The notes beneath the pieces were generated by a model. The model did not search any database. It worked only from the letters and a program-made list of their open reading frames with translations, and was not told the DNA's origin. The translations under genes and the position numbers were made by a program. Shown one piece after another: positions 48,885-58,698 of a stretch of 64,000 nucleotides of DNA (positions are counted from its first letter, which is position 1; each line of letters starts with the position of its first letter). This DNA comes from Neolewinella xylanilytica (GTDB taxonomy: Bacteria > Bacteroidota > Bacteroidia > Chitinophagales > Saprospiraceae): positions 1,178,001-1,242,000 of the forward strand of contig NZ_PTJC01000006.1 in the NCBI RefSeq assembly GCF_002934605.1. The letters run 5' to 3'.

Positions 48885-51008
48885 TTGGCCGTAAACTTCA
48901 AAGACGAGGTCCTGATCCGCATCTTCGCCATCCTGGCGGTGATCATCGTTCCGGTGGCGGCACTGCTCGTCTACCGGACCTTCGATATCGCGGTGGTCAG
49001 GCAAGCCGAGTTCCAGGAGCTCGGAAAGGAGCGCTTCCGGGTGGTCACCGTACAGGCCGAACGGGGGAATATTTACGGTCGCCACGATAACCTGCTGGCT
49101 ACCTCCGTGCCGTACTTCAGCCTGCACTTCGATCCCTACGTTGCCAGTCCGGGCGACTATTACGACAACATCGACAGCCTGGCCATCCTGTTATCGCGCT
49201 ACGTGGATAACAGTCACACCGCCGGGGCGTGGCGCGACAGCCTGCTCATCATGCGCGACAGTGTGGCCGGTGTCGCGAACCACTACTTCAAACTTAAGGA
49301 AAGCGTTAGTTACAGCGAGCTCTCCCGCATCCGCGAATTTCCCATTTTCAACCAGGGCCGGATGGGCGGTGGTCTGATCGTCGAAAAGCGCGCCGCCCGC
49401 AAACGGCCCTTCGGCTGGCTGGCGCGGCGTACCATCGGTTACAGCCGGGAGTCCGGTGCCAAGGTTGGCCTAGAAGGCGCCTTCGATACCCAGTTGGCCG
49501 GGGAGAGTGGGCAACAGGAAATGTTCAATATGGGCGGCGGGATCTGGTTGCCCACCGATAACCTGGCCATCGTAGAGCCGACCTCCGGCGCCGACGTACA
49601 CACCACCCTGGACGTAAATATCCAGGATATTGCCGAAAACGCCCTCGAACTCGGGGTTCGGCGCCACCGGGCCGAATGGGGAGCGGCAATCGTTATGGAG
49701 GTGGAAACCGGGGCCATTCGCGCCATGGCCAATCTCGGAGCGGTCAACGCCAATCGCGACAAATACGCCGAGCAGTACAACTACGCCATTTCCCGGGCCA
49801 ACGAACCCGGCTCCACCTTCAAGCTCGCCACCATGATGGCCTTGCTCGAAGACGGGCACGTGGAACTCGACAGCGAGGTCGACATCGAGAACGGCCGCAA
49901 GAAGTTCTACGATCTTACCATGGAAGACAGCAGCCCGGCAAGCCGCGGGTGGCGGGTCGTGAGCGTGCGGGACGCCTTCGAGCAGTCCTCTAACGTCGGG
50001 ATGGCCAAGTTGGTGGATAGCCTCTATCATGGCAACGAATTCTCCGAGCGGCTCCGGGATTTTCACCTCGACAGCCAGAGCGGCATCGAACTGGAAGGCG
50101 AACGGGCCCCCTTCATCAACGACACCGATCAGGCCGGTTTCTCCGGTATCTCCCGCGCCTGGATGGCCATTGGGTACGAAAGCCGGCTGACCCCGCTGCA
50201 GATGCTCACTTTCTACAACGCCGTAGCCAACGGCGGCCGGATGATGAAACCGTACCTCGTGACGAAGGTGCAACGCAATGGCCGCGTACTGGAGGACTAC
50301 AAACCCACGGTGATCGATGAGGAAGTGGCCAGTCCGCAAACCATCGAGCAACTGCAATCCCTCCTCGAAGGGGTAGTGGAGCGCGGAACCGCCCGGCGGC
50401 TGAAGTCGGACCAGTACCGCTTCGCCGCCAAAACGGGTACCAGCCAGCAGAACTACGGCCTGCCCAACCAGAAAACGAAGTATCAGGCCAGTTTCGCGGG
50501 TTACTTCCCGGCGGAAAATCCGACCTACAGCATTATTGTGGTGGTAAAGGACCCGACAAACGGAGCTTACTACGGTGGCGACGTGGCCGGACCGATCTTC
50601 CGGGAGATCGCCGACAACCTCTACAACAGCATGATCGAAGTGCACGAGCCTATCAATCGCGGCCCACGCCCCGTTCTCTACGCCGGTGAGCTGCCGAGCC
50701 GCGACGCGGGCTACCTTTCGGAACTCGTGGAAGTACTGGATTACGTCAACGTTCCCGTGGATACCCTGCCCGAATCCGAGCTTGCCGTCATCGGCGCGGC
50801 CGACGAGTCGGTCGAACTGGCGGCCATCAACCCGGCCGGTCAGCGCTTTCCCAACGTGCGGGGCATGCGGCTGCGCGATGCGCTGTACGTACTCGAAAAC
50901 GACGGCTACGTGGTACACCCCCGTGGGGTAGGGCGCGTGGTCAATATGCGTTGGCAAAGTGACGGCAACGGTCAACCCGGCCGGGACGTAGAACTCATAC
51001 TCCGTTAA
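48885..51008 (+). CDS. ftsI: Division transpeptidase (penicillin-binding protein) with PASTA domain
   Basis: FtsI cross-links septal peptidoglycan. The 707-residue protein has one N-terminal transmembrane helix (ILAVIIVPVAALLVY), a pedestal domain, and the transpeptidase domain with S310-TFK, SSN at 368-370 and KTG at 516-518. A C-terminal PASTA domain starts near 640 (FPNVRGMRLRDALYVLENDGY). Translation starts at a TTG at 48885, because no ATG or GTG lies upstream of the helix in frame. It lies 56 bases after ftsL and 3 bases before murE. Confidence 0.95.
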   Translation: MAVNFKDEVLIRIFAILAVIIVPVAALLVYRTFDIAVVRQAEFQELGKERFRVVTVQAERGNIYGRHDNLLATSVPYFSLHFDPYVASPGDYYDNIDSLAILLSRYVDNSHTAGAWRDSLLIMRDSVAGVANHYFKLKESVSYSELSRIREFPIFNQGRMGGGLIVEKRAARKRPFGWLARRTIGYSRESGAKVGLEGAFDTQLAGESGQQEMFNMGGGIWLPTDNLAIVEPTSGADVHTTLDVNIQDIAENALELGVRRHRAEWGAAIVMEVETGAIRAMANLGAVNANRDKYAEQYNYAISRANEPGSTFKLATMMALLEDGHVELDSEVDIENGRKKFYDLTMEDSSPASRGWRVVSVRDAFEQSSNVGMAKLVDSLYHGNEFSERLRDFHLDSQSGIELEGERAPFINDTDQAGFSGISRAWMAIGYESRLTPLQMLTFYNAVANGGRMMKPYLVTKVQRNGRVLEDYKPTVIDEEVASPQTIEQLQSLLEGVVERGTARRLKSDQYRFAAKTGTSQQNYGLPNQKTKYQASFAGYFPAENPTYSIIVVVKDPTNGAYYGGDVAGPIFREIADNLYNSMIEVHEPINRGPRPVLYAGELPSRDAGYLSELVEVLDYVNVPVDTLPESELAVIGAADESVELAAINPAGQRFPNVRGMRLRDALYVLENDGYVVHPRGVGRVVNMRWQSDGNGQPGRDVELILR

Positions 51009-51011
51009 CCT

Positions 51012-52490
51012 ATGCAGCTAACCACCCTCATTGCCCCCCTTACCGTCAGCTCCGTCACCGGGGCCACGGACGGGCCTGCCATCGCGGGGGTGGCCTTTGA
51101 CAGCCGCCGCGTCAAACCGAATTTCCTGTTCGTGGCGGTTCCGGGTACCCAGGTCGACGGGCACGATTACATAGAAGGGGCGGTGAACGCAGGTGCAACG
51201 GCCGTAATCGTACAGGAGGGCCGACTGGTGACCAACCGGATAGCCAATCCGGAAGTGACCGTCATCACGGTGCCGGACACGGCCGTCGCGCTGGCCCTTG
51301 TCGCCGACCTTTGGTACCATTCTCCGAGTAAGTCTGTCAAGCTAGTCGGCATCACCGGCACGAACGGCAAGACGACCGTGGCTACGCTGCTGCACGACCT
51401 CTACACCTCGCTTGGCTTCCGGGCGGGACTGCTCTCCACCGTAGAAGTGCGCATCGGACGCGAACGGCGGGATGCCACCCACACCACGCCGGATGCCCTG
51501 GCAATCCACGCCGCGCTGGCGGAAATGCGGGACGCCCGGGTGGATTACGTCTTTATGGAAGTAAGCAGCCACGCCGTCCACCAGAAACGGACGCTGGGAC
51601 TGGATTTCGACGGGGCGGTATTCACGAATATTACCCACGACCACCTGGATTACCATGGTACCTTCGCCGAATACCTCAGCGCGAAAAAGGCCTTCTTCGA
51701 TCAGCTCACGCCGGGTAGCTTTGCCCTCGTGAATGCGGACGATCGGCGGGGGGAGGTAATGGTACAGAATACGGTCGCAGATGTATACCGCTACAGCCTG
51801 CGCACTAACGTCGACTACCACGGCCGCCTCATCGCCAATACGCCGCTGGGGCTTCAGCTCGAGATCAACGGGACGGAGGTTTTCTTCTCCATGCTCGGGC
51901 GTTTCAATGCCTATAATCTACTGGCCGCCTACGGGGTGGCGGTGTTGCTCGGGCAGTACGAGCAGGAAATCCTGGTCAGCCTCAGCGCCCTCAAGGGCGC
52001 CGAGGGCCGGCTGGAATCCGTGGTCGACCCGGCGGGGCGCATCACCGCCCTGGTCGATTACGCCCATACCCCCGATGCCCTGCGGAATGTGCTGGACACC
52101 CTGCGGGCGTTGTTGCCGGAAGGGCACCGACTGACCTGCGTGGTGGGTGCCGGCGGTGACCGGGACCGCACCAAACGACCGGAGATGGCCCGCATCGCCG
52201 CCGAACTGGCCGACCAGGTGATCCTGACCAGCGATAATCCGCGCTCCGAATCGCCCGAAGCCATCCTCAGCGAGATGGAAGCCGGCATCCCCGCCGAAGC
52301 CATGCGTCGGGTGCTGCGCATCACCGACCGCCGGCAGGCCATCCGCACCGCCGTCCGCCTGGGTAACGAGGTACTGCTCGTCGCCGGCAAGGGACACGAA
52401 ACCTACCAAGAGATCCAGGGGCAACGGCTGCCCTTCGACGACCGGAAAGAACTAGCGCAAGCTTTAAAAGAATACGCCCGTGTTAATTGA
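51012..52490 (+). CDS. murE: UDP-MurNAc-L-Ala-D-Glu:meso-diaminopimelate ligase
   Basis: MurE adds the third residue of the peptide stem. The 492-residue protein has the ATP loop GITGTNGKT at 113-121, a carbamylated lysine region, and the selectivity motif DNPR in TSDNPRSESP near residue 405, which predicts meso-diaminopimelate rather than lysine. It overlaps mraY by 11 bases. Its substrate precursor is supplied by Asd, whose gene is at 2514. Confidence 0.96.
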   Translation: MQLTTLIAPLTVSSVTGATDGPAIAGVAFDSRRVKPNFLFVAVPGTQVDGHDYIEGAVNAGATAVIVQEGRLVTNRIANPEVTVITVPDTAVALALVADLWYHSPSKSVKLVGITGTNGKTTVATLLHDLYTSLGFRAGLLSTVEVRIGRERRDATHTTPDALAIHAALAEMRDARVDYVFMEVSSHAVHQKRTLGLDFDGAVFTNITHDHLDYHGTFAEYLSAKKAFFDQLTPGSFALVNADDRRGEVMVQNTVADVYRYSLRTNVDYHGRLIANTPLGLQLEINGTEVFFSMLGRFNAYNLLAAYGVAVLLGQYEQEILVSLSALKGAEGRLESVVDPAGRITALVDYAHTPDALRNVLDTLRALLPEGHRLTCVVGAGGDRDRTKRPEMARIAAELADQVILTSDNPRSESPEAILSEMEAGIPAEAMRRVLRITDRRQAIRTAVRLGNEVLLVAGKGHETYQEIQGQRLPFDDRKELAQALKEYARVN

Positions 52491-53736
52491 GCTGACCGAC
52501 TGGTTACGGGCCAACTATGGCGACTTTCCCGGCGCCAACCTGCTGGACTTCCTCAGCTTCCGGGCCGGGGTGGCGATCATCGTGTCCCTGCTACTCAGCA
52601 TGGTGACCGGGGGGCGCATCATCCGCTACCTGCGCAAAAAACAGATCGGCGAATCGGTGCGGGACCTCGGCCTGGAAGGGCAGATCGAAAAGAAAGGTAC
52701 CCCTACGATGGGCGGGGTGATCATCCTGCTCGCGGTGCTGGTGCCCTGCCTCTTATTCGCGCGGTTGGACAACATTTACCTCATCACCATGCTGATCGCT
52801 ACGGTGTGGATGGGAGCCATCGGCTTCGTCGACGATTACTTGAAGATCAAGCATAAGAACAAGGACGGGCTGGCCGGCAAATTCAAGATCCTCGGTCAGG
52901 TGGGCCTGGGGCTGCTGATTGCCCTGATCATGCTCTTCAACGAGCGAGTGGTGGTGCGCCTGGACGTCGACAGCGCCCAGGAGATCGGCATCAGCGACGC
53001 CCAGCAAACCGGACCGGTCGAAACCATCCAACTCGACGACGGCAACATCGTACAGCGTGCCAACTACCGCACCACGCTCACCAACGTCCCCTTCATCAAG
53101 AACAGCGTGATGACGTACGCCGACGTATTCAACATCGGCCGCCAGTTGGTCTGGATCGTCTTCGTTCCCCTGATCATCTTCATCGTTACGGCCGTATCGA
53201 ACGCGGCCAACCTAACGGACGGGCTCGACGGGCTGGCCACCGGCACCTCGGCCATCATCGCCGGTACCCTGGCCGTATTCGCCTACGTGGGCAGTAATGC
53301 CATTGCCGCTAACTACCTCGGTATCCTGCACCTACCCGGCACCCAGGAACTCATCGTCTTCAGTGGGTGCCTCCTCGGGGCATGCCTGGGCTTCCTCTGG
53401 CATAATAGTTACCCCGCCGCGGTTTTCATGGGGGACACCGGCTCGCTCGCACTGGGTGGGATCATCGCTGCGCTGGCGATTTTGCTGCGGAAAGAACTGC
53501 TGATCCCCATCCTTTGCGGGATCTTCGTGATCGAGAACCTGTCCGTAATGGCTCAGGTGGGGTACTTTAAGTATACCCGTAAGAAATACGGCGAGGGCCG
53601 CCGCATTCTGCGTATGTCACCGTTGCACCACCACTACCAAAAGGCGGGTATGTCGGAAGTCAAGATCGTAATCCGCTTCTGGATCATCGGTATCCTGCTG
53701 GCCGTCGCTACCATCCTAACCCTTAAACTCCGCTGA
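52480..53736 (+). CDS. mraY: Phospho-MurNAc-pentapeptide transferase
   Basis: MraY links the nucleotide precursor to undecaprenyl phosphate, forming lipid I. The 418-residue membrane protein has GTPTMGG near the start, the catalytic Asp in FVDDYLKIKHKN, NLTDGLDGLATG, and FMGDTGSLALGG. It is about 50 residues longer than the Escherichia coli enzyme. The surplus is a loop after NERVVVRLDV holding SDAQQTGPVETIQLDDGNIV, which is usual in Bacteroidota. Translation starts at GTG 52480 inside the end of murE. Confidence 0.95.
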   Translation: MLIELTDWLRANYGDFPGANLLDFLSFRAGVAIIVSLLLSMVTGGRIIRYLRKKQIGESVRDLGLEGQIEKKGTPTMGGVIILLAVLVPCLLFARLDNIYLITMLIATVWMGAIGFVDDYLKIKHKNKDGLAGKFKILGQVGLGLLIALIMLFNERVVVRLDVDSAQEIGISDAQQTGPVETIQLDDGNIVQRANYRTTLTNVPFIKNSVMTYADVFNIGRQLVWIVFVPLIIFIVTAVSNAANLTDGLDGLATGTSAIIAGTLAVFAYVGSNAIAANYLGILHLPGTQELIVFSGCLLGACLGFLWHNSYPAAVFMGDTGSLALGGIIAALAILLRKELLIPILCGIFVIENLSVMAQVGYFKYTRKKYGEGRRILRMSPLHHHYQKAGMSEVKIVIRFWIIGILLAVATILTLKLR

Positions 53737-53741
53737 TCTCC

Positions 53742-55061
53742 GTGAGCAAACAACTCGTCATCCTCGGTGCCGGTGAATCCGGAGCAAGCGCCGCCCGCCT
53801 CGGGAAGCGGGAGGGCTACGCGGTGTTCGTCAGCGACGCCGGAGTCGGCAGCGAAACGTATCTGGCCGAACTGCGGGAGGCGGGCATCGAATTCGAGACG
53901 GGTAGCCACAGTCACCACCGCATCCTCCAAGCCGATATCGTGGTCAAGAGCCCCGGGATTCCGGATACGGCCGGTATCGTCAAGACGATTCTGCAGGCCG
54001 GCATTCCCGTCATCTCCGAGATCGAATTGGCTTACCGCTTCGTCCCTACCGACTCCACCATCGTCGGCATCACGGGAAGTAACGGCAAGACGACCACCAC
54101 CATGCTGACCCACCACCTGCTGCAGGCGGCCGGCGAGCGGGTCCTGGCCGGCGGGAACCTCGGCGACAGCTTCGCCCGACTGCTGGTGGACCACGAGCCC
54201 CAGGATATCTACGTGCTCGAACTGAGCAGCTTTCAACTGGACGGGACGGTAGATTTCCGGCCCGATATCGCCACGATTCTCAACATCACCCCGGATCACC
54301 TCGATCGCTACAACTACCAACTGGAGAAGTACGCCGATAGTAAGTTCCGGATCGGCCGACGGCAGCGGAAGGAGGATCACCTGTTGTTGCTGGACGATCC
54401 GCAGACCATTGCACCCGCGCTCCGGCGCAATAAAGTGGATGCCACGATCAGTCTCATCGATCCGGAAACGGCCATCGACGGGACCCGGATCGCGGTGGAC
54501 GGCCATGAGTATGAGCTGAAGGAAAGTCCGCTACGGGGCCGTCACAATGCCATGAACGCCCTGTTCGCGGTGCGGATCGCCCGCCTGCTTGGCGTCAGCC
54601 AAGAGGAAATTCAAATCGCCCTCGAAAGCTTCGTGCCCGCCCCCCACCGCATGGAGGTTATCCCGACCCATGACGGGCGCACCTGGATCAACGACAGCAA
54701 AGCGACCAACGTGGACTCCACCTATTTTGCCCTGGAGGCTATGGACGGACCGACTGTCTGGATCGCAGGGGGGACGGACAAAGGCAACGATTACGCACCA
54801 CTACGGGAGGTGCTTGACGGTAAGGTGCATACCCTGATCTGCCTGGGTGCGGACAACGAAAAACTAAAAAAGGCCTTCGGAGATATCGACCGGGTGGTCG
54901 AATGCCGTAGCGCCGAACGGGCCGTGGAACTGGCCAGTGAATACGCCGCGGCCGGGGACCGAATCCTGCTGAGCCCGGCCTGCGCCAGTTTCGACCTATT
55001 TAAGAACTACGTGGACCGGGGCGACCAGTTCCGTGCCCACGTCAAACGCATCGTCGCATGA
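53742..55061 (+). CDS. murD: UDP-MurNAc-L-Ala:D-glutamate ligase
   Basis: MurD adds D-glutamate, the second residue of the stem. The 439-residue protein has an N-terminal Rossmann LVILGAGESGASAARL, the ATP loop GITGSNGKTT at 109-118, the ELSSFQLDGT segment and the C-terminal NDSKATNVDSTYFAL and SPACASFDLFKNYVDRG signatures. The start is a GTG at 53742, 5 bases after mraY. Its stop overlaps the ftsW start by 4 bases (ATGA). Confidence 0.96.
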   Translation: MSKQLVILGAGESGASAARLGKREGYAVFVSDAGVGSETYLAELREAGIEFETGSHSHHRILQADIVVKSPGIPDTAGIVKTILQAGIPVISEIELAYRFVPTDSTIVGITGSNGKTTTTMLTHHLLQAAGERVLAGGNLGDSFARLLVDHEPQDIYVLELSSFQLDGTVDFRPDIATILNITPDHLDRYNYQLEKYADSKFRIGRRQRKEDHLLLLDDPQTIAPALRRNKVDATISLIDPETAIDGTRIAVDGHEYELKESPLRGRHNAMNALFAVRIARLLGVSQEEIQIALESFVPAPHRMEVIPTHDGRTWINDSKATNVDSTYFALEAMDGPTVWIAGGTDKGNDYAPLREVLDGKVHTLICLGADNEKLKKAFGDIDRVVECRSAERAVELASEYAAAGDRILLSPACASFDLFKNYVDRGDQFRAHVKRIVA

Positions 55062-56218
55062 ACATCTCCACACGCATAGCTACCGAGCTGCGCGGCGATC
55101 GCGTACTGTGGGCCATCATTATCCTGCTGTCGATGATCTCGATGGTCGCAGTGTACAGCGCCGTGGCCAACCTGGCCTACCGTAATTCGGGCGGCGCGGT
55201 AAACGGTTACATTTTTAAGCACGCGGTGATCCTCGGTTTCGGCCTGATCATCGTCTACGTCGGTCACCTGCTCGCCTACACGAAGTATTCGCGGTGGGCG
55301 CCGACAATGCTGATCATGGCGATCGTCCTGTTAGTGCTTACCCAGATATTCGGTTCCGAGATCAACGGGGCCAAGCGCTGGCTGACCATTCCGTACATCA
55401 ACCTGACTTTCCAGAGTTCGGACTTCGCGAAGCTGGCCCTCATCCTCTTCGTGGCCCGATCCATTGGATCGAAGCAGGACGTGATCAAGGATTTCCGGGA
55501 GGCCTTCGTACCGATCATCCTGCCGGTACTGGGCATCTGCCTGCTGATCGCACTGAGCGACTTGTCCTCGGCCATTATGCTGTTCGTGGTCTGCATCCTG
55601 ATGATGATCGTGGGGCGGGTGGCGATGCAGTACATCCTGATGCTCATCCTGCTGGGCATCAGCGTCTTTAGCCTGTTGGTGATGGTGGGCTCGAAGTATC
55701 CCGGCCTGGTACCGCGGGCGGCAACTTGGGAAAAGCGAATCGAAACCTACTTCAATCCCGCCGCCGCGAAGGTGGACGACCGCCGGCAGATCACCGGTGC
55801 CATGGTGGCGATCGCCAACGGGGGCATCGTGGGCGTCGGACCGGGCAACTCCACCCAGCGGCATACGCTGTACAGCGCCCAGTCGGACTTTATCTACAGC
55901 ATCATCGTGGAAGAATACGGGGCGGTCGGCGGCACGCTACTGGTGGCGATCTACCTGCTCCTGTTTTTCCGGGTCATCCGCCTGGTCACGCGAAGTAGTA
56001 AGGCCTTCGGGGCCATGGTCGCCTTCGGTATTGGGCTGAGTCTTTTATTGCAGGCCTTCCTGAACATCGCGGTCAACCTGGACCTGTTACCGGTTACCGG
56101 GCTGACCCTTCCGCTCGTGAGTATGGGGGGGACGAGTCTATTATTCACCTGTATCGCACTGGGCATTTTGATGTCCGTGTCCAAATACATAGAAGCCGTG
56201 AACGCCGATGCAACCTGA
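55058..56218 (+). CDS. ftsW: SEDS septal peptidoglycan polymerase FtsW
   Basis: FtsW polymerises lipid II into glycan at the septum together with FtsI. The 386-residue protein has about ten hydrophobic helices. Conserved SEDS segments are GAKRWLTIP, FQSSDFAKLALILF, QSDFIYSIIVEEYGAVGG and the C-terminal PVTGLTLPLVSMGGTSLL. The ATG at 55058 overlaps murD in ATGA, and its end overlaps murG by 11 bases, so this block is translated as a coupled unit. Confidence 0.95.
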   Translation: MNISTRIATELRGDRVLWAIIILLSMISMVAVYSAVANLAYRNSGGAVNGYIFKHAVILGFGLIIVYVGHLLAYTKYSRWAPTMLIMAIVLLVLTQIFGSEINGAKRWLTIPYINLTFQSSDFAKLALILFVARSIGSKQDVIKDFREAFVPIILPVLGICLLIALSDLSSAIMLFVVCILMMIVGRVAMQYILMLILLGISVFSLLVMVGSKYPGLVPRAATWEKRIETYFNPAAAKVDDRRQITGAMVAIANGGIVGVGPGNSTQRHTLYSAQSDFIYSIIVEEYGAVGGTLLVAIYLLLFFRVIRLVTRSSKAFGAMVAFGIGLSLLLQAFLNIAVNLDLLPVTGLTLPLVSMGGTSLLFTCIALGILMSVSKYIEAVNADAT

Positions 56219-57329
56219 CCGAGCCCCCCGTTTTATCGTGAGTGGCGGCGGAACCGGCGGCCACATTTTCCCGGCGATCGCCATCGCCGACGAGCTCCGT
56301 CGTTTACGGCCGGACGCCGAGTTCCTGTTCGTGGGGGCCCGGGGAAAAATGGAGATGGAAAAGGTGCCCGCCGCGGGCTACCGGATCGAGGGGCTGTGGA
56401 TCAGCGGACTGCAACGGCGGCTCACGGTCGACAACCTGAGCTTTCCCGTCAAGGTGCTCAGTAGTCTCTTTCGTAGCCGGCAGATCCTCCGGGAATTCCG
56501 GCCGGACGTCGTGATTGGTACCGGCGGATACGCCGGCGGGCCGGTGCTGTACGCCGCGGCGCAGCGGGGCATCCCGACCCTGATCCAGGAGCCGAACGCC
56601 TTCGCCGGCCTGGCTAATAAGTGGCTCGGTGGTAAGGTGGACAAAGTCTGCGTCGCCTTCGCCGGTATGTCCAAGTTCTTTCCTTCCGAGAAATTGGTGG
56701 TCACCGGTAACCCCGTACGGGAGCAATTGCTGGAGCGGGCCAGAACGATGGCCTCCGACGGTCCGGCCACCGTACTGCTGATGGGCGGATCGGGGGGAGC
56801 CCGCTCCCTCAACCAGGCCATGGCCGCGGCTACCGAGCGGATCGCCGCCCGCCCCGAAGTGCGGTGGGTATGGCAGTGCGGCAAAAATTACCTGGAGGAC
56901 TTCCGGGGGACCGCTACCGCGCAACTTCCGAACGTGACCATCACGGCCTTCCTGGACCGGATGGACGAAGCCTACGCCCAAGCAACGGTCGTGATCGGCC
57001 GGGCCGGTTCGACTACCATCGCCGAGATCGAATACCTCGGAAAGCCCGCCATCCTGGTGCCTTCCCCATGGGTGGCGGAAGATCACCAGACCCGCAACGC
57101 CGAGGCGCTGACCCAACGGGACGCGGCCGTACTGGTGGCCGATGCCGACGTCGTCGAAAAGCTGATTCCGGAAGCACTCGGGCTGATTGATAATCCCGCC
57201 CGGAGGGAGCAGTTGGGCGCCAATGCGCGGGAGCAGGCGAAACCAGGTGCCGTAAATCGGATCGCGGAGGAAGTTTTAACGCTCATTGCATCACCTACCC
57301 CTAAAAACAATTTTCATGCAACTGTCTGA
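56208..57329 (+). CDS. murG: Lipid II synthase (GlcNAc transferase)
   Basis: MurG transfers GlcNAc to lipid I on the inner membrane. The 373-residue protein has the GT-B N-terminal GGGTGGHIFPAIAIA from 13, IGTGGYAGGP, the nucleotide-binding LLMGGSGGARSLNQAM, GRAGSTTIAEIEYLGKPAIL, and PSPWVAEDHQTRNA. It overlaps ftsW by 11 bases and murC by 14 bases. Confidence 0.96.
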   Translation: MQPDRAPRFIVSGGGTGGHIFPAIAIADELRRLRPDAEFLFVGARGKMEMEKVPAAGYRIEGLWISGLQRRLTVDNLSFPVKVLSSLFRSRQILREFRPDVVIGTGGYAGGPVLYAAAQRGIPTLIQEPNAFAGLANKWLGGKVDKVCVAFAGMSKFFPSEKLVVTGNPVREQLLERARTMASDGPATVLLMGGSGGARSLNQAMAAATERIAARPEVRWVWQCGKNYLEDFRGTATAQLPNVTITAFLDRMDEAYAQATVVIGRAGSTTIAEIEYLGKPAILVPSPWVAEDHQTRNAEALTQRDAAVLVADADVVEKLIPEALGLIDNPARREQLGANAREQAKPGAVNRIAEEVLTLIASPTPKNNFHATV

Positions 57330-58698
57330 TATCGGGCGCGTATACTTCATCGGCATCGGTGGCATCGGCATGTCTGCCGTCGCCCGCTATTTCCGTAGCC
57401 GGGGAGTGTGGGTAGGTGGCTACGACCGGACGGTTACCCCACTCACGCAGAAGCTCGAGTCGGAGGGCATGGAGATCCACTACGAGGCTCGGGTCGAGGC
57501 CTTGCCGGAACCGGGAGACGATCTGCTGGTCGTGTATACCCCCGCCATCCCGAAAGACTTCCCCGAACTGGTCAGGGTACAGGGAGGCGGTTACACGGTA
57601 CTGAAACGCTCCGAAGTCCTCGGACTCATCAGCCGCGGTATGCGCTGCGTCGGCATTGCCGGCACCCACGGCAAGACCACCACGACCACCATCACCACTT
57701 ACCTGATGGTCACCGCGGGCCTGGACCCCTCGGCCTTTCTCGGGGGCATCGCCCGTGACTTTGACGGGAATTACGTCCACGGCGACAGCGACTGGGTGGT
57801 GGTGGAAGCCGACGAGTACGACCGTAGCTTCCTGCGGCTGAACCCGGAGATCGCGGTGGTGCTCTCCACCGATCCGGACCACCTCGACATCTACGGGGAT
57901 CACGGCAAAATGCTAGAGACGGGCTTCCGCGCCTACGCCAAGCGGGTAAAGCCGGGGGGCCAATTGATCGTCCGCTACGACGTGGCCGAACACTTCGCCG
58001 ACGTGGAAGAAGTCATGATCTCGACCTTCGGAATCGGAGCGGGAGACTTCTGCGCCCAGAATATTCGCGTCGAGAGCGGGGCGTTTCACTTCGACCTGCG
58101 CGAACCCGACGGTCACCTCATCACCAACCTCCGCACGGCACTGCCGGGCCGCCACAACGTGGAAAATGCCGTAGCCGCCTGCGCCGTCACCCGGCTGGCG
58201 GGCGGCCACGAAGACGACCTCCGCGAGGGGCTGGCCAATTTCCACGGCATTGCCCGACGCTTCGAGACCGTACTGAAGAACGGCCAGCTGGTGGTGATCG
58301 ACGACTACGCCCATCATCCCACGGAGCTGCAGGCGGCCATTTCGGCGGCCCGGGAATTGTATCCTAACCGCCCCATCCGCGGCGTCTTTCAGCCCCACCT
58401 GTACAGCCGGACCCAGGACTTCGCCGCCGGCTTCGCGCGAGCGCTGGATCTGCTCGACGAAGCGATTATCATCCCGATCTATCCGGCCCGGGAGGAGCCC
58501 ATCCCCGGCGTGACCAGCCAGTTGGTCTACGGGCTGATGAAGAACGAAAAACGGCGGTTGCTGAGCAAAAACCAAATGCTCGAAGCGACCGCGGAACTTA
58601 AGGACGGCGTGCTGCTGTTACTCGGCGCCGGGGATATCGACGCCCTGGTGCCCCGGGTGGTGGCCCAGCACAGTAAATCGGACAATCATGGCTACTGA
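57316..58698 (+). CDS. murC: UDP-MurNAc:L-alanine ligase
   Basis: MurC starts the peptide stem by adding L-alanine. The 460-residue protein begins at the ATG at 57316 with the family motif VYFIGIGGIGMSAVARYF, then GIAGTHGKTTT at 113-123, VEADEYDRSFL and IDDYAHHPTEL. The longer frame from 57286 adds ten residues not found in the family and lies inside murG. It overlaps ftsQ by 11 bases. Confidence 0.96.
   Translation: MQLSDIGRVYFIGIGGIGMSAVARYFRSRGVWVGGYDRTVTPLTQKLESEGMEIHYEARVEALPEPGDDLLVVYTPAIPKDFPELVRVQGGGYTVLKRSEVLGLISRGMRCVGIAGTHGKTTTTTITTYLMVTAGLDPSAFLGGIARDFDGNYVHGDSDWVVVEADEYDRSFLRLNPEIAVVLSTDPDHLDIYGDHGKMLETGFRAYAKRVKPGGQLIVRYDVAEHFADVEEVMISTFGIGAGDFCAQNIRVESGAFHFDLREPDGHLITNLRTALPGRHNVENAVAACAVTRLAGGHEDDLREGLANFHGIARRFETVLKNGQLVVIDDYAHHPTELQAAISAARELYPNRPIRGVFQPHLYSRTQDFAAGFARALDLLDEAIIIPIYPAREEPIPGVTSQLVYGLMKNEKRRLLSKNQMLEATAELKDGVLLLLGAGDIDALVPRVVAQHSKSDNHGY

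Noticed and set aside
49470-50975. 501-codon open frame on the minus strand inside ftsI
   Set aside because: It is a high-GC shadow frame: it covers a gene with complete catalytic motifs on the other strand and has no family features of its own. The same applies to minus-strand frames at 2379-3530, 41817-42788 and 60936-62222.
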